Part shown: piece after piece, positions 45,901-58,090 of the stretch
Layout: the number at the start of each line of letters is the position of its first letter
How positions within the stretch are numbered: the first letter of the stretch is position 1
NCBI GenBank assembly: GCA_945643635.1
Contig: CALZFC010000269.1
Coordinates: forward strand, 35,706-99,705
Origin: Allodiplogaster sudhausi
Taxonomy: Eukaryota > Nematoda > Chromadorea > Rhabditida > Diplogasteridae
Direction of reading: 5' to 3'
Length of the DNA: 64,000 nt
The notes under the pieces: generated by a model
What the model saw: only the letters and a program-made list of their open reading frames with translations
The model's database searches: none
What the model was told of the DNA's origin: nothing
Made by a program: the position numbers and the translations under genes

Positions 45901-46112
45901 TCATGCTTAAATATATCATAGCAGACTGTATTTTGCGGAAACTTTATCAGAATTTAGCGTAGAATACGCCTGTAATAATCAAAATCATAACAATCAAGTA
46001 TTTAAAGAAATCGACTAATTGAACGTCATTTCAACCTATATCAGCGAAGTAATATCATGCTTAAATATATCATAGCAGACTGTATTTTGCGGAAACTTTA
46101 TCAGAATTTAGC
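42949..46112 (+). repeat. Variant-bearing forward satellite (region B)
   Basis: This stretch continues the same 154-bp satellite in forward orientation but is no longer uniform. It opens with the break of a 139-bp unit at 42949. Seven or so consensus units follow, and from about 44.1 kb variants appear. A86C (GTAGAATAC to GTAGCATAC) occurs near 44115, 44423, 44885, 45039, 45347 and 45809. A21T (AGTATTATC) is at 44662-44670 and A137G (CGGCT) at 45242-45246. The order of these variants from about 44.4 kb to the end matches, in reverse complement, part of region C with position sum 96,016. The stretch ends at an inversion junction after unit base 81. No gene is present. Confidence 0.95.
44400..46112 (+). 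repeat. Inverted partner of 49904-51616
   Basis: The forward units before the left junction match region C in reverse, with position pairs summing to 96,016. The A21T site 44662-44670 pairs with 51346-51354 and A137G 45242-45246 pairs with 50770-50774. The order of A86 and C86 loop alleles agrees throughout. The match fails left of about 44400, where C carries the G91A/T22A unit and B does not. The left limit is approximate. Confidence 0.83.
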
Positions 46113-46113
46113 A
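46083..46113. other. Left inversion junction (head-to-head)
   Basis: The forward unit stops at unit base 81 (ATTTAGC, ending 46112) and the reverse unit begins at unit base 52 (ACAGTCTGC, from 46113). There is no shared base at the join, so it looks blunt. Unit bases 53-81 (46084-46112) are left as a 29-base unpaired loop. Outside it the flanking satellite can pair with itself over kilobases. Confidence 0.95.
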
Positions 46114-48300
46114 CAGTCTGCTATGATATATTTAAGCATGATATTACTTCGCTGATATAGGTTGAAATGACGTTCAATTAGTCGATTTCTTTAAATACTT
46201 GATTGTTATGATTTTGATTATTACAGGCGTATTCTACGCTAAATTCTGATAAAGTTTCCGCAAAATACAGTCTGCTATGATATATTTAAGCATGATAATA
46301 CTTCGCTGATATAGGTTGAAATGACGTTCAATTAGTCGATTTCTTTAAATACTTGATTGTTATGATTTTGATTATTACAGGCGTATTCTACGCTAAATTC
46401 TGATAAAGTTTCCGCAAAATACAGTCTGCTATGATATATTTAAGCATGATATTACTTCGCTGATATAGGTTGAAATGACGTTCAATTAGTCGATTTCTTT
46501 AAATACTTGATTGTTATGATTTTGATTATTACAGGCGTATGCTACGCTAAATTCTGATAAAGTTTCCGCAAAATACAGTCTGCTATGATATATTTAAGCA
46601 TGATTTTACTTCGCTGATATAGGTTGAAATGACGTTCAATTAGCCGATTTCTTTAAATACTTGATTGTTATGATTTTGATTATTACAGGTGTATTCTACG
46701 CTAAATTCTGATAAAGTTTCCGCAAAATACAGTCTGCTATGATATATTTAAGCATGATATTACTTCGCTGATATAGGTTGAAATGACGTTCAATTAGTCG
46801 ATTTCTTTAAATACTTGATTGTTATGATTTTGATTATTACAGGCGTATGCTACGCTAAATTCTGATAAAGTTTCCGCAAAATACAGTCTGCTATGATATA
46901 TTTAAGCATGATATTACTTCGCTGATATAGGTTGAAATGACGTTCAATTAGTCGATTTCTTTAAATACTTGATTGTTATGATTTTGATTATTACAGGCGT
47001 ATTCTACGCTAAATTCTGATAAAGTTTCCGCAAAATACAGTCTGCAATGATATATTTAAGCATGATAATACTTCGCTGATATAGGTTGAAATGACGTTCA
47101 ATTAGTCGATTTCTTTAAATACTTGATTGTTATGATTTTGATTATTACAGGCGTATTCTACGCTAAATTCTGATAAAGTTTCCGCAAAATACAGTCTGCT
47201 ATGATATATTTAAGCATGATATTACTTCGCTGATATAGGTTGAAATGACGTTCAATTAGTCGATTTCTTTAAATACTTGATTGTTATGATTTTGATTATT
47301 ACAGGCGTATTCTACGCTAAATTCTGATAAAGTTTCCGCAAAATACAGTCTGCTATGATATATTTAAGCATGATATTACTTCGCTGATATAGGTTGAAAT
47401 GACGTTGAATTAGTCGATTTCTTTAAATACTTGATTGTTATGATTTTGATTATTACCGGCGTATTCTACGCTAAATTCTGATAAAGTATCCGCAAAATAC
47501 AGTCTGCTATGATATATTTAAGCATGATATTACTTCGCTGATATAGGTTGAAATGACGTTCAATTAGTCGATTTCTTTAAATACTTGATTGTTATGATTT
47601 TGATTATTACAGGCGTATGCTACGCTAAATTCTGATAAAGTTTCCGCAAAATACAGTCTGCTATGATATATTTAAGCATGATATTACTTCGCTGATATAG
47701 GTTGAAATGACGTTCAATTAGCCGATTTCTTTAAATACTTGATTGTTATGATTTTGATTATTACAGGCGTATTCTACGCTAAATTCTGATAAAGTTTCCG
47801 CAAAATACAGTCTGCTATGATATATTTAAGCATGATATTACTTCGCTGATATAGGTTGAAATGACGTTCAATTAGTCGATTTCTTTAAATACTTGATTGT
47901 TATGATTTTGATTATTACAGGCGTATGCTACGCTAAATTCTGATAAAGTTTCCGCAAAATACAGTCTGCTATGATATATTTAAGCATGATATTACTTCGC
48001 TGATATAGGTTGAAATGACGTTCAATTAGTCGATTTCTTTAAATACTTGATTGTTATGATTTTGATTATTACAGGCGTATTCTACGCTAAATTCTGATAA
48101 AGTTTCCGCAAAATACAGTCTGCTATGATATATTTAAGCATGATAATACTTCGCTGATATAGGTTGAAATGACGTTCAATTAGTCGATTTCTTTAAATAC
48201 TTGATTGTTATGATTTTGATTATTACAGGCGTATGCTACGCTAAATTCTGATAAAGTTTCCGCAAAATACAGTCTGCTATGATATATTTAAGCATGATAT
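46113..48300 (-). repeat. Higher-order block, copy 1 (offset 5,052 bp)
   Basis: This block recurs at 51165-53352 with every marker I checked shifted by exactly 5,052 bp: A21T 46294/51346, T22A 46602/51654, G91A 46690/51742, G144C start 47401/52453, A21T 48142/53194 and A86C 48231/53283. The offset equals 33 units minus two 15-bp deletions. Copies diverge after about 48300, where copy 1 meets a 139-bp unit. Few private changes separate them, for example C to G at 51815 and GGCTG near 51676. Confidence 0.88.
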
Positions 48301-48315
48301 TACTTCGCTGATATA

Positions 48316-48459
48316 TTTTGAAACGATTTCTTTAAATACTTGATTATTATGATTTTGATTATTACAGGCGTATTCTACGCTAAATTCTGATAAAGTTTCC
48401 ACAAAATACAGTCTGCTATGATATATTTAAGCATGATATTACTTCGCTGATATAGGTTG
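48316..48459 (-). repeat. 139-bp short satellite unit with C59T and C114T
   Basis: On the + strand this reads TTTTGAAACGATTTC at 48316, the complement of the 15-bp-deleted junction. It is followed by GATTATTATG (C114T) and TTCCACAAAA (C59T). The three changes travel together here, at 49071, at 54292 and in forward orientation at 61235. That points to copies of one founder unit rather than repeated independent deletion. Confidence 0.93.
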
Positions 48460-49070
48460 AAATGACGTTCAATTAGTCGATTTCTTTAAATACTTGATTG
48501 TTATGATTTTGATTATTACAGGCGTATTCTACGCTAAATTCTGATAAAGTTTCCGCAAAATACAGTCTGCTATGATATATTTAAGCATGATATTACTTCG
48601 CTGATATAGGTTGAAATGACGTTCAATTAGTCGATTTCTTTAAATACTTGATTGTTATGATTTTGATTATTACAGGCGTATTCTACGCTAAATTCTGATA
48701 AAGTTTCCGCAAAATACAGTCTGCTATGATATATTTAAGCATGATATTACTTCGCTGATATAGGTTGAAATGACGTTCAATTAGTCGATTTCTTTAAATA
48801 CTTGATTGTTATGATTTTGATTATTACAGGCGTATTCTACGCTAAATTCTGATAAAGTTTCCGCAAAATACAGTCTGCTATGATATATTTAAGCATGATA
48901 TTACTTCGCTGATATAGGTTGAAATGACGTTCAATTAGTCGATTTCTTTAAATACTTGATTGTTATGATTTTGATTATTACAGGCGTATGCTACGCTAAA
49001 TTCTGATAAAGTTTCCGCAAAATACAGTCTGCTATGATATATTTAAGCATGATATTACTTCGCTGATATA

Positions 49071-49214
49071 TTTTGAAACGATTTCTTTAAATACTTGATT
49101 ATTATGATTTTGATTATTACAGGCGTATTCTACGCTAAATTCTGATAAAGTTTCCACAAAATACAGTCTGCTATGATATATTTAAGCATGATATTACTTC
49201 GCTGATATAGGTTG
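49071..49214 (-). repeat. 139-bp short satellite unit, second copy in region C
   Basis: The deletion, C4A/C5A, C114T and C59T are the same as in the unit at 48316. The two are 755 bp apart, which is five units minus 15 bp, so this is the second copy of a five-unit local duplication. Confidence 0.92.
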
Positions 49215-51164
49215 AAATGACGTTCAATTAGTCGATTTCTTTAAATACTTGATTGTTATGATTTTGATTATTACAGGCGTATTCTACGCTAAATTCTGAT
49301 AAAGTTTCCGCAAAATACAGTCTGCTATGATATATTTAAGCATGATATTACTTCGCTGATATAGGTTGAAATGACGTTCAATTAGTCGATTTCTTTAAAT
49401 ACTTGATTGTTATGATTTTGATTATTACAGGCGTATTCTACGCTAAATTCTGATAAAGTTTCCGCAAAATACAGTCTGCTATGATATATTTAAGCATGAT
49501 ATTACTTCGCTGATATAGGTTGAAATGACGTTCAATTAGTCGATTTCTTTAAATACTTGATTGTTATGATTTTGATTATTACAGGCGTATGCTACGCTAA
49601 ATTCTGATAAAGTTTCCGCAAAATACAGTCTGCTATGATATATTTAAGCATGATATTACTTCGCTTATATAGGTTGAAATGACGTTCAATTAGTCGATAT
49701 CTTTAAATACTTGATTGTTATGATTTTGATTATTACAGGCGTATGCTACGCTAAATTCTGATAAAGTTTCCGCAAAATACAGTCTGCTATGATATATTTA
49801 AGCATGATATTACTTCGCTGATATAGGTTGAAATGACGTTCAATTAGTCGATTTCTTTAAATACTTGATTGTTATGATTTTGATTATTACAGGCGTATTC
49901 TACGCTAAATTCTGATAAAGTTTCCGCAAAATACAGTCTGCTATGATATATTTAAGCATGATATTACTTCGCTGATATAGGTTGAAATGACGTTCAATTA
50001 GTCGATTTCTTTAAATACTTGATTGTTATGATTTTGATTATTACAGGCGTATTCTACGCTAAATTCTGATAAAGTTTCCGCAAAATACAGTCTGCTATGA
50101 TATATTTAAGCATGATATTACTTCGCTGATATAGGTTGAAATGACGTTCAATTAGTCGATTTCTTTAAATACTTGATTGTTATGATTTTGATTATTACAG
50201 GCGTATGCTACGCTAAATTCTGATAAAGTTTCCGCAAAATACAGTCTGCTATGATATATTTAAGCATGATATTACTTCGCTGATATAGGTTGAAATGACG
50301 TTCAATTAGTCGATTTCTTTAAATACTTGATTGTTATGATTTTGATTATTACAGGCGTATTCTACGCTAAATTCTGATAAAGTTTCCGCAAAATACAGTC
50401 TGCTATGATATATTTAAGCATGATATTACTTCGCTGATATAGGTTGAAATGACGTTCAATTAGTCGATTTCTTTAAATACTTGATTGTTATGATTTTGAT
50501 TATTACAGGCGTATTCTACGCTAAATTCTGATAAAGTTTCCGCAAAATACAGTCTGCTATGATATATTTAAGCATGATATTACTTCGCTGATATAGGTTG
50601 AAATGACGTTCAATTAGTCGATTTCTTTAAATACTTGATTGTTATGATTTTGATTATTACAGGCGTATGCTACGCTAAATTCTGATAAAGTTTCCGCAAA
50701 ATACAGTCTGCTATGATATATTTAAGCATGATATTACTTCGCTGATATAGGTTGAAATGACGTTCAATTAGCCGATTTCTTTAAATACTTGATTGTTATG
50801 ATTTTGATTATTACAGGCGTATTCTACGCTAAATTCTGATAAAGTTTCCGCAAAATACAGTCTGCTATGATATATTTAAGCATGATATTACTTCGCTGAT
50901 ATAGGTTGAAATGACGTTCAATTAGTCGATTTCTTTAAATACTTGATTGTTATGATTTTGATTATTACAGGCGTATGCTACGCTAAATTCTGATAAAGTT
51001 TCCGCAAAATACAGTCTGCTATGATATATTTAAGCATGATATTACTTCGCTGATATAGGTTGAAATGACGTTCAATTAGTCGATTTCTTTAAATACTTGA
51101 TTGTTATGATTTTGATTATTACAGGCGTATGCTACGCTAAATTCTGATAAAGTTTCCGCAAAAT

Positions 51165-53352
51165 ACAGTCTGCTATGATATATTTAAGCATGATATTACT
51201 TCGCTGATATAGGTTGAAATGACGTTCAATTAGTCGATTTCTTTAAATACTTGATTGTTATGATTTTGATTATTACAGGCGTATTCTACGCTAAATTCTG
51301 ATAAAGTTTCCGCAAAATACAGTCTGCTATGATATATTTAAGCATGATAATACTTCGCTGATATAGGTTGAAATGACGTTCAATTAGTCGATTTCTTTAA
51401 ATACTTGATTGTTATGATTTTGATTATTACAGGCGTATTCTACGCTAAATTCTGATAAAGTTTCCGCAAAATACAGTCTGCTATGATATATTTAAGCATG
51501 ATATTACTTCGCTGATATAGGTTGAAATGACGTTCAATTAGTCGATTTCTTTAAATACTTGATTGTTATGATTTTGATTATTACAGGCGTATGCTACGCT
51601 AAATTCTGATAAAGTTTCCGCAAAATACAGTCTGCTATGATATATTTAAGCATGATTTTACTTCGCTGATATAGGCTGAAATGACGTTCAATTAGCCGAT
51701 TTCTTTAAATACTTGATTGTTATGATTTTGATTATTACAGGTGTATTCTACGCTAAATTCTGATAAAGTTTCCGCAAAATACAGTCTGCTATGATATATT
51801 TAAGCATGATATTAGTTCGCTGATATAGGTTGAAATGACGTTCAATTAGTCGATTTCTTTAAATACTTGATTGTTATGATTTTGATTATTACAGGCGTAT
51901 GCTACGCTAAATTCTGATAAAGTTTCCGCAAAATACAGTCTGCTATGATATATTTAAGCATGATATTACTTCGCTGATATAGGTTGAAATGACGTTCAAT
52001 TAGTCGATTTCTTTAAATACTTGATTGTTATGATTTTGATTATTACAGGCGTATTCTACGCTAAATTCTGATAAAGTTTCCGCAAAATACAGTCTGCAAT
52101 GATATATTTAAGCATGATAATACTTCGCTGATATAGGTTGAAATGACGTTCAATTAGTCGATTTCTTTAAATACTTGATTGTTATGATTTTGATTATTAC
52201 AGGCGTATTCTACGCTAAATTCTGATAAAGTTTCCGCAAAATACAGTCTGCTATGATATATTTAAGCATGATATTACTTCGCTGATATAGGTTGAAATGA
52301 CGTTCAATTAGTCGATTTCTTTAAATACTTGATTGTTATGATTTTGATTATTACAGGCGTATTCTACGCTAAATTCTGATAAAGTTTCCGCAAAATACAG
52401 TCTGCTATGATATATTTAAGCATGATATTACTTCGCTGATATAGGTTGAAATGACGTTGAATTAGTCGATTTCTTTAAATACTTGATTGTTATGATTTTG
52501 ATTATTACCGGCGTATTCTACGCTAAATTCTGATAAAGTATCCGCAAAATACAGTCTGCTATGATATATTTAAGCATGATATTACTTCGCTGATATAGGT
52601 TGAAATGACGTTCAATTAGTCGATTTCTTTAAATACTTGATTGTTATGATTTTGATTATTACAGGCGTATGCTACGCTAAATTCTGATAAAGTTTCCGCA
52701 AAATACAGTCTGCTATGATATATTTAAGCATGATATTACTTCGCTGATATAGGTTGAAATGACGTTCAATTAGCCGATTTCTTTAAATACTTGATTGTTA
52801 TGATTTTGATTATTACAGGCGTATTCTACGCTAAATTCTGATAAAGTTTCCGCAAAATACAGTCTGCTATGATATATTTAAGCATGATATTACTTCGCTG
52901 ATATAGGTTGAAATGACGTTCAATTAGTCGATTTCTTTAAATACTTGATTGTTATGATTTTGATTATTACAGGCGTATGCTACGCTAAATTCTGATAAAG
53001 TTTCCGCAAAATACAGTCTGCTATGATATATTTAAGCATGATATTACTTCGCTGATATAGGTTGAAATGACGTTCAATTAGTCGATTTCTTTAAATACTT
53101 GATTGTTATGATTTTGATTATTACAGGCGTATTCTACGCTAAATTCTGATAAAGTTTCCGCAAAATACAGTCTGCTATGATATATTTAAGCATGATAATA
53201 CTTCGCTGATATAGGTTGAAATGACGTTCAATTAGTCGATTTCTTTAAATACTTGATTGTTATGATTTTGATTATTACAGGCGTATGCTACGCTAAATTC
53301 TGATAAAGTTTCCGCAAAATACAGTCTGCTATGATATATTTAAGCATGATAT
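51165..53352 (-). repeat. Higher-order block, copy 2 (offset 5,052 bp)
   Basis: This is the second copy of the block at 46113-48300. It shares the same ordered set of unit variants in about 14 units. Private changes include GATATTAGTTCG at about 51808-51819 and GGCTGAAATG at about 51675. After its end the sequence repeats the preceding six units once more instead of reaching the 139-bp unit directly. Confidence 0.87.
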
Positions 53353-54300
53353 TACTTCGCTGATATAGGTTGAAATGACGTTGAATTAGTCGATTTCTTT
53401 AAATACTTGATTGTTATGATTTTGATTATTACCGGCGTATTCTACGCTAAATTCTGATAAAGTATCCGCAAAATACAGTCTGCTATGATATATTTAAGCA
53501 TGATATTACTTCGCTGATATAGGTTGAAATGACGTTCAATTAGTCGATTTCTTTAAATACTTGATTGTTATGATTTTGATTATTACAGGCGTATGCTACG
53601 CTAAATTCTGATAAAGTTTCCGCAAAATACAGTCTGCTATGATATATTTAAGCATGATATTACTTCGCTGATATAGGTTGAAATGACGTTCAATTAGCCG
53701 ATTTCTTTAAATACTTGATTGTTATGATTTTGATTATTACAGGCGTATTCTACGCTAAATTCTGATAAAGTTTCCGCAAAATACAGTCTGCTATGATATA
53801 TTTAAGCATGATATTACTTCGCTGATATAGGTTGAAATGACGTTCAATTAGTCGATTTCTTTAAATACTTGATTGTTATGATTTTGATTATTACAGGCGT
53901 ATGCTACGCTAAATTCTGATAAAGTTTCCGCAAAATACAGTCTGCTATGATATATTTAAGCATGATATTACTTCGCTGATATAGGTTGAAATGACGTTCA
54001 ATTAGTCGATTTCTTTAAATACTTGATTGTTATGATTTTGATTATTACAGGCGTATTCTACGCTAAATTCTGATAAAGTTTCCGCAAAATACAGTCTGCT
54101 ATGATATATTTAAGCATGATAATACTTCGCTGATATAGGTTGAAATGACGTTCAATTAGTCGATTTCTTTAAATACTTGATTGTTATGATTTTGATTATT
54201 ACAGGCGTATGCTACGCTAAATTCTGATAAAGTTTCCGCAAAATACAGTCTGCTATGATATATTTAAGCATGATATTACTTCGCTGATATATTTTGAAAC
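52453..54300 (-). repeat. Six-unit (924-bp) tandem duplication
   Basis: The six units from 52453 are followed by a second set from 53377. Markers repeat at exactly 924 bp: GACGTTGAA 52453/53377, A137G 52773/53697, A21T 53194/54118 and A86C 53283/54207. This extra copy is absent from the paralogous block at 47401-48316, so it arose after the 5-kb duplication or was lost from the other copy. Confidence 0.87.
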
Positions 54301-54435
54301 GATTTCTTTAAATACTTGATTATTATGATTTTGATTATTACAGGCGTATTCTACGCTAAATTCTGATAAAGTTTCCACAAAATACAGTCTGCTATGATAT
54401 ATTTAAGCATGATATTACTTCGCTGATATAGGTTG
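54292..54435 (-). repeat. 139-bp short satellite unit, third copy in region C
   Basis: This carries the same linked haplotype as the units at 48316 and 49071. Its offset from 48316 is 5,976 bp, which equals the 5,052-bp block offset plus one 924-bp extra duplication. It marks one end of an inverted match to region D (54292 pairs with 61378). Confidence 0.92.
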
Positions 54436-56515
54436 AAATGACGTTCAATTAGTCGATTTCTTTAAATACTTGATTGTTATGATTTTGATTATTACAGGCG
54501 TATTCTACGCTAAATTCTGATAAAGTTTCCGCAAAATACAGTCTGCTATGATATATTTAAGCATGATATTACTTCGCTGATATAGGTTGAAATGACGTTC
54601 AATTAGTCGATTTCTTTAAATACTTGATTGTTATGATTTTGATTATTACAGGCGTATTCTACGCTAAATTCTGATAAAGTTTCCGCAAAATACAGTCTGC
54701 TATGATATATTTAAGCATGATATTACTTCGCTGATATAGGTTGAAATGACGTTCAATTAGTCGATTTCTTTAAATACTTGATTGTTATGATTTTGATTAT
54801 TACAGGCGTATTCTACGCTAAATTCTGATAAAGTTTCCGCAAAATACAGTCTGCTATGATATATTTAAGCATGATATTACTTCGCTGATATAGGTTGAAA
54901 TGACGTTCAATTAGTCGATTTCTTTAAATACTTGATTGTTATGATTTTGATTATTACAGGCGTATGCTACGCTAAATTCTGATAAAGTTTCCGCAAAATA
55001 CAGTCTGCTATGATATATTTAAGCATGATATTACTTCGCTGATATAGGTTGAAATGACGTTCAATTAGTCGATATCTTTAAATACTTGATTGTTATGATT
55101 TTGATTATTACAGGCGTATTCTACGCTAAATTCTGATAAAGTTTCCGCAAAATACAGTCTGCTATGATATATTTAAGCATGATATTACTTCGCTGATATA
55201 GGTTGAAATGACGTTCAATTAGTCGATTTCTTTAAATACTTGATTGTTATGATTTTGATTATTACAGGCGTATGCTACGCTAAATTCTGATAAAGTTTCC
55301 GCAAAATACAGTCTGCTATGATATATTTAAGCATGATATTACTTCGCTGATATAGGTTGAAATGACGTTCAATTAGTCGATTTCTTTAAATACTTGATTG
55401 TTATGATTTTGATTATTACAGGCGTATGCTACGCTAAATTCTGATAAAGTTTCCGCAAAATACAGTCTGCTATGATATATTTAAGCATGATATTACTTCG
55501 CTGATATAGGTTGAAATGACGTTCAATTAGTCGATATCTTTAAATACTTGATTGTTATGATTTTGATTATTACAGGCGTATGCTACGCTAAATTCTGATA
55601 AAGTTTCCGCAAAATACAGTCTGCTATGATATATTTAAGCATGATATTACTTCGCTGATATAGGTTGAAATGACGTTCAATTAGTCGATTTCTTTAAATA
55701 CTTGATTGTTATGATTTTGATTATTACAGGCGTATTCTACGCTAAATTCTGATAAAGTTTCCGCAAAATACAGTCTGCTATGATATATTTAAGCATGATA
55801 TTACTTCGCTGATATAGGTTGAAATGACGTTCAATTAGTCGATTTCTTTAAATACTTGATTGTTATGATTTTGATTATTACAGGCGTATTCTACGCTAAA
55901 TTCTGATAAAGTTTCCGCAAAATACAGTCTGCTATGATATATTTAAGCATGATATTACTTCGCTGATATAGGTTGAAATGACGTTCAATTAGTCGATTTC
56001 TTTAAATACTTGATTGTTATGATTTTGATTATTACAGGCGTATGCTACGCTAAATTCTGATAAAGTTTCCGCAAAATACAGTCTGCTATGATATATTTAA
56101 GCATGATATTACTTCGCTGATATAGGTTGAAATGACGTTCAATTAGTCGATTTCTTTAAATACTTGATTGTTATGATTTTGATTATTACAGGCGTATTCT
56201 ACGCTAAATTCTGATAAAGTTTCCGCAAAATACAGTCTGCTATGATATATTTAAGCATGATATTACTTCGCTGATATAGGTTGAAATGACGTTCAATTAG
56301 TCGATTTCTTTAAATACTTGATTGTTATGATTTTGATTATTACAGGCGTATTCTACGCTAAATTCTGATAAAGTTTCCGCAAAATACAGTCTGCTATGAT
56401 ATATTTAAGCATGATATTACTTCGCTGATATAGGTTGGAATGACGTTCAATTAGTCGATTTCTTTAAATACTTGATTGTTATGATTTTGATTATTACAGG
56501 CGTATTCTACGCTAA

Positions 56516-56536
56516 ATTCTGATAAAGTTTCCGCAT
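56516..56536. other. Right inversion junction (tail-to-tail)
   Basis: The reverse unit ends at unit base 57 (GTTTCCGCA, ending 56535) and the forward unit begins at unit base 76 (TTTAGCGTAGC, from 56536). One A at 56535 could belong to either side, giving 1-base microhomology. Unit bases 75-57 (56517-56535) form a 19-base loop between self-complementary arms. Confidence 0.95.
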
Positions 56537-58090
56537 TTAGCGTAGCATACGCCTGTAATAATCAAAATCATAACAATCAAGTATTTAAAGAAATCGACTA
56601 ATTGAACGTCATTTCAACCTATATCAGCGAAGTATTATCATGCTTAAATATATCATAGCAGACTGTATTTTGCGGAAACTTTATCAGAATTTAGCGTAGA
56701 ATACGCCTGTAATAATCAAAATCATAACAATCAAGTATTTAAAGAAATCGACTAATTGAACGTCATTTCAACCTATATCAGCGAAGTAATATCATGCTTA
56801 AATATATCATAGCAGACTGTATTTTGCGGAAACTTTATCAGAATTTAGCGTAGCATACGCCTGTAATAATCAAAATCATAACAATCAAGTATTTAAAGAA
56901 ATCGACTAATTGAACGTCATTTCAACCTATATCAGCGAAGTAATATCATGCTTAAATATATCATAGCAGACTGTATTTTGCGGAAACTTTATCAGAATTT
57001 AGCGTAGCATACGCCTGTAATAATCAAAATCATAACAATCAAGTATTTAAAGAAATCGACTAATTGAACGTCATTTCAACCTATATCAGCGAAGTAATAT
57101 CATGCTTAAATATATCATAGCAGACTGTATTTTGCGGAAACTTTATCAGAATTTAGCGTAGAATACGCCTGTAATAATCAAAATCATAACAATCAAGTAT
57201 TTAAAGAAATCGACTAATTGAACGTCATTTCAACCTATATCAGCGAAGTAATATCATGCTTAAATATATCATAGCAGACTGTATTTTGCGGATACTTTAT
57301 CAGAATTTAGCGTAGAATACGCCGGTAATAATCAAAATCATAACAATCAAGTATTTAAAGAAATCGACTAATTCAACGTCATTTCAACCTATATCAGCGA
57401 AGTAATATCATGCTTAAATATATCATAGCAGACTGTATTTTGCGGAAACTTTATCAGAATTTAGCGTAGAATACGCCTGTAATAATCAAAATCATAACAA
57501 TCAAGTATTTAAAGAAATCGACTAATTGAACGTCATTTCAACCTATATCAGCGAAGTAATATCATGCTTAAATATATCATAGCAGACTGTATTTTGCGGA
57601 AACTTTATCAGAATTTAGCGTAGAATACGCCTGTAATAATCAAAATCATAACAATCAAGTATTTAAAGAAATCGACTAATTGAACGTCATTTCAACCTAT
57701 ATCAGCGAAGTATTATCATGCTTAAATATATCATTGCAGACTGTATTTTGCGGAAACTTTATCAGAATTTAGCGTAGAATACGCCTGTAATAATCAAAAT
57801 CATAACAATCAAGTATTTAAAGAAATCGACTAATTGAACGTCATTTCAACCTATATCAGCGAAGTAATATCATGCTTAAATATATCATAGCAGACTGTAT
57901 TTTGCGGAAACTTTATCAGAATTTAGCGTAGCATACGCCTGTAATAATCAAAATCATAACAATCAAGTATTTAAAGAAATCGACTAATTGAACGTCATTT
58001 CAACCTATATCAGCGAAGTAATATCATGCTTAAATATATCATAGCAGACTGTATTTTGCGGAAACTTTATCAGAATTTAGCGTAGAATAC

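Larger units (their letters stand above)
48316..49825 (-). repeat. Five-unit (755-bp) tandem duplication containing the short unit
   Basis: The 139-bp unit at 48316 recurs at 49071, 755 bp away (5 x 154 - 15). The units after each copy start with the same order of loop alleles. The duplicated tract is best defined at its short-unit end, and the right limit given here is approximate. Confidence 0.7.
46113..56535 (-). repeat. Inverted satellite block (region C)
   Basis: For 10,423 bp the satellite runs in the opposite orientation: the + strand reads CAGTCTGCTATGATATATTT where regions A, B and D read its complement. About 68 units are present, three of them the 139-bp form. Roughly 25 units carry the A86C variant, seen here as GTATGCTAC. 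Other linked variants are T22A (GATTTTAC at 46602 and 51654), G91A (46690, 51742), A43T with A21T (near 47045 and 52097), and the trio A63T/T94G/G144C (47401-47490, 52453-52542, 53377-53466). Duplicate blocks inside it show that it evolved by repeated segmental duplication. Both edges are abrupt junctions with forward units. No gene is present. Confidence 0.96.

Noticed and set aside
46113..56535. One simple inversion of a uniform array
   Set aside because: The breakpoints are out of phase, and variants in C occur as reverse copies in both B and D, so duplications on the array came before or with the flip.
46113..56535. Inserted transposon or Helitron causing the orientation change
   Set aside because: Every base of the block is satellite. 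No transposase frame, non-satellite terminal repeat or target-site duplication is visible.
46083..56536. Fold-back sequencing artefact at the orientation switches
   Set aside because: An artefact would mirror the same unit variants on both sides of a junction. Leftward from 46112 the loop alleles and linked variants run in a different order from those rightward of 46113, and the same is true at 56535/56536.
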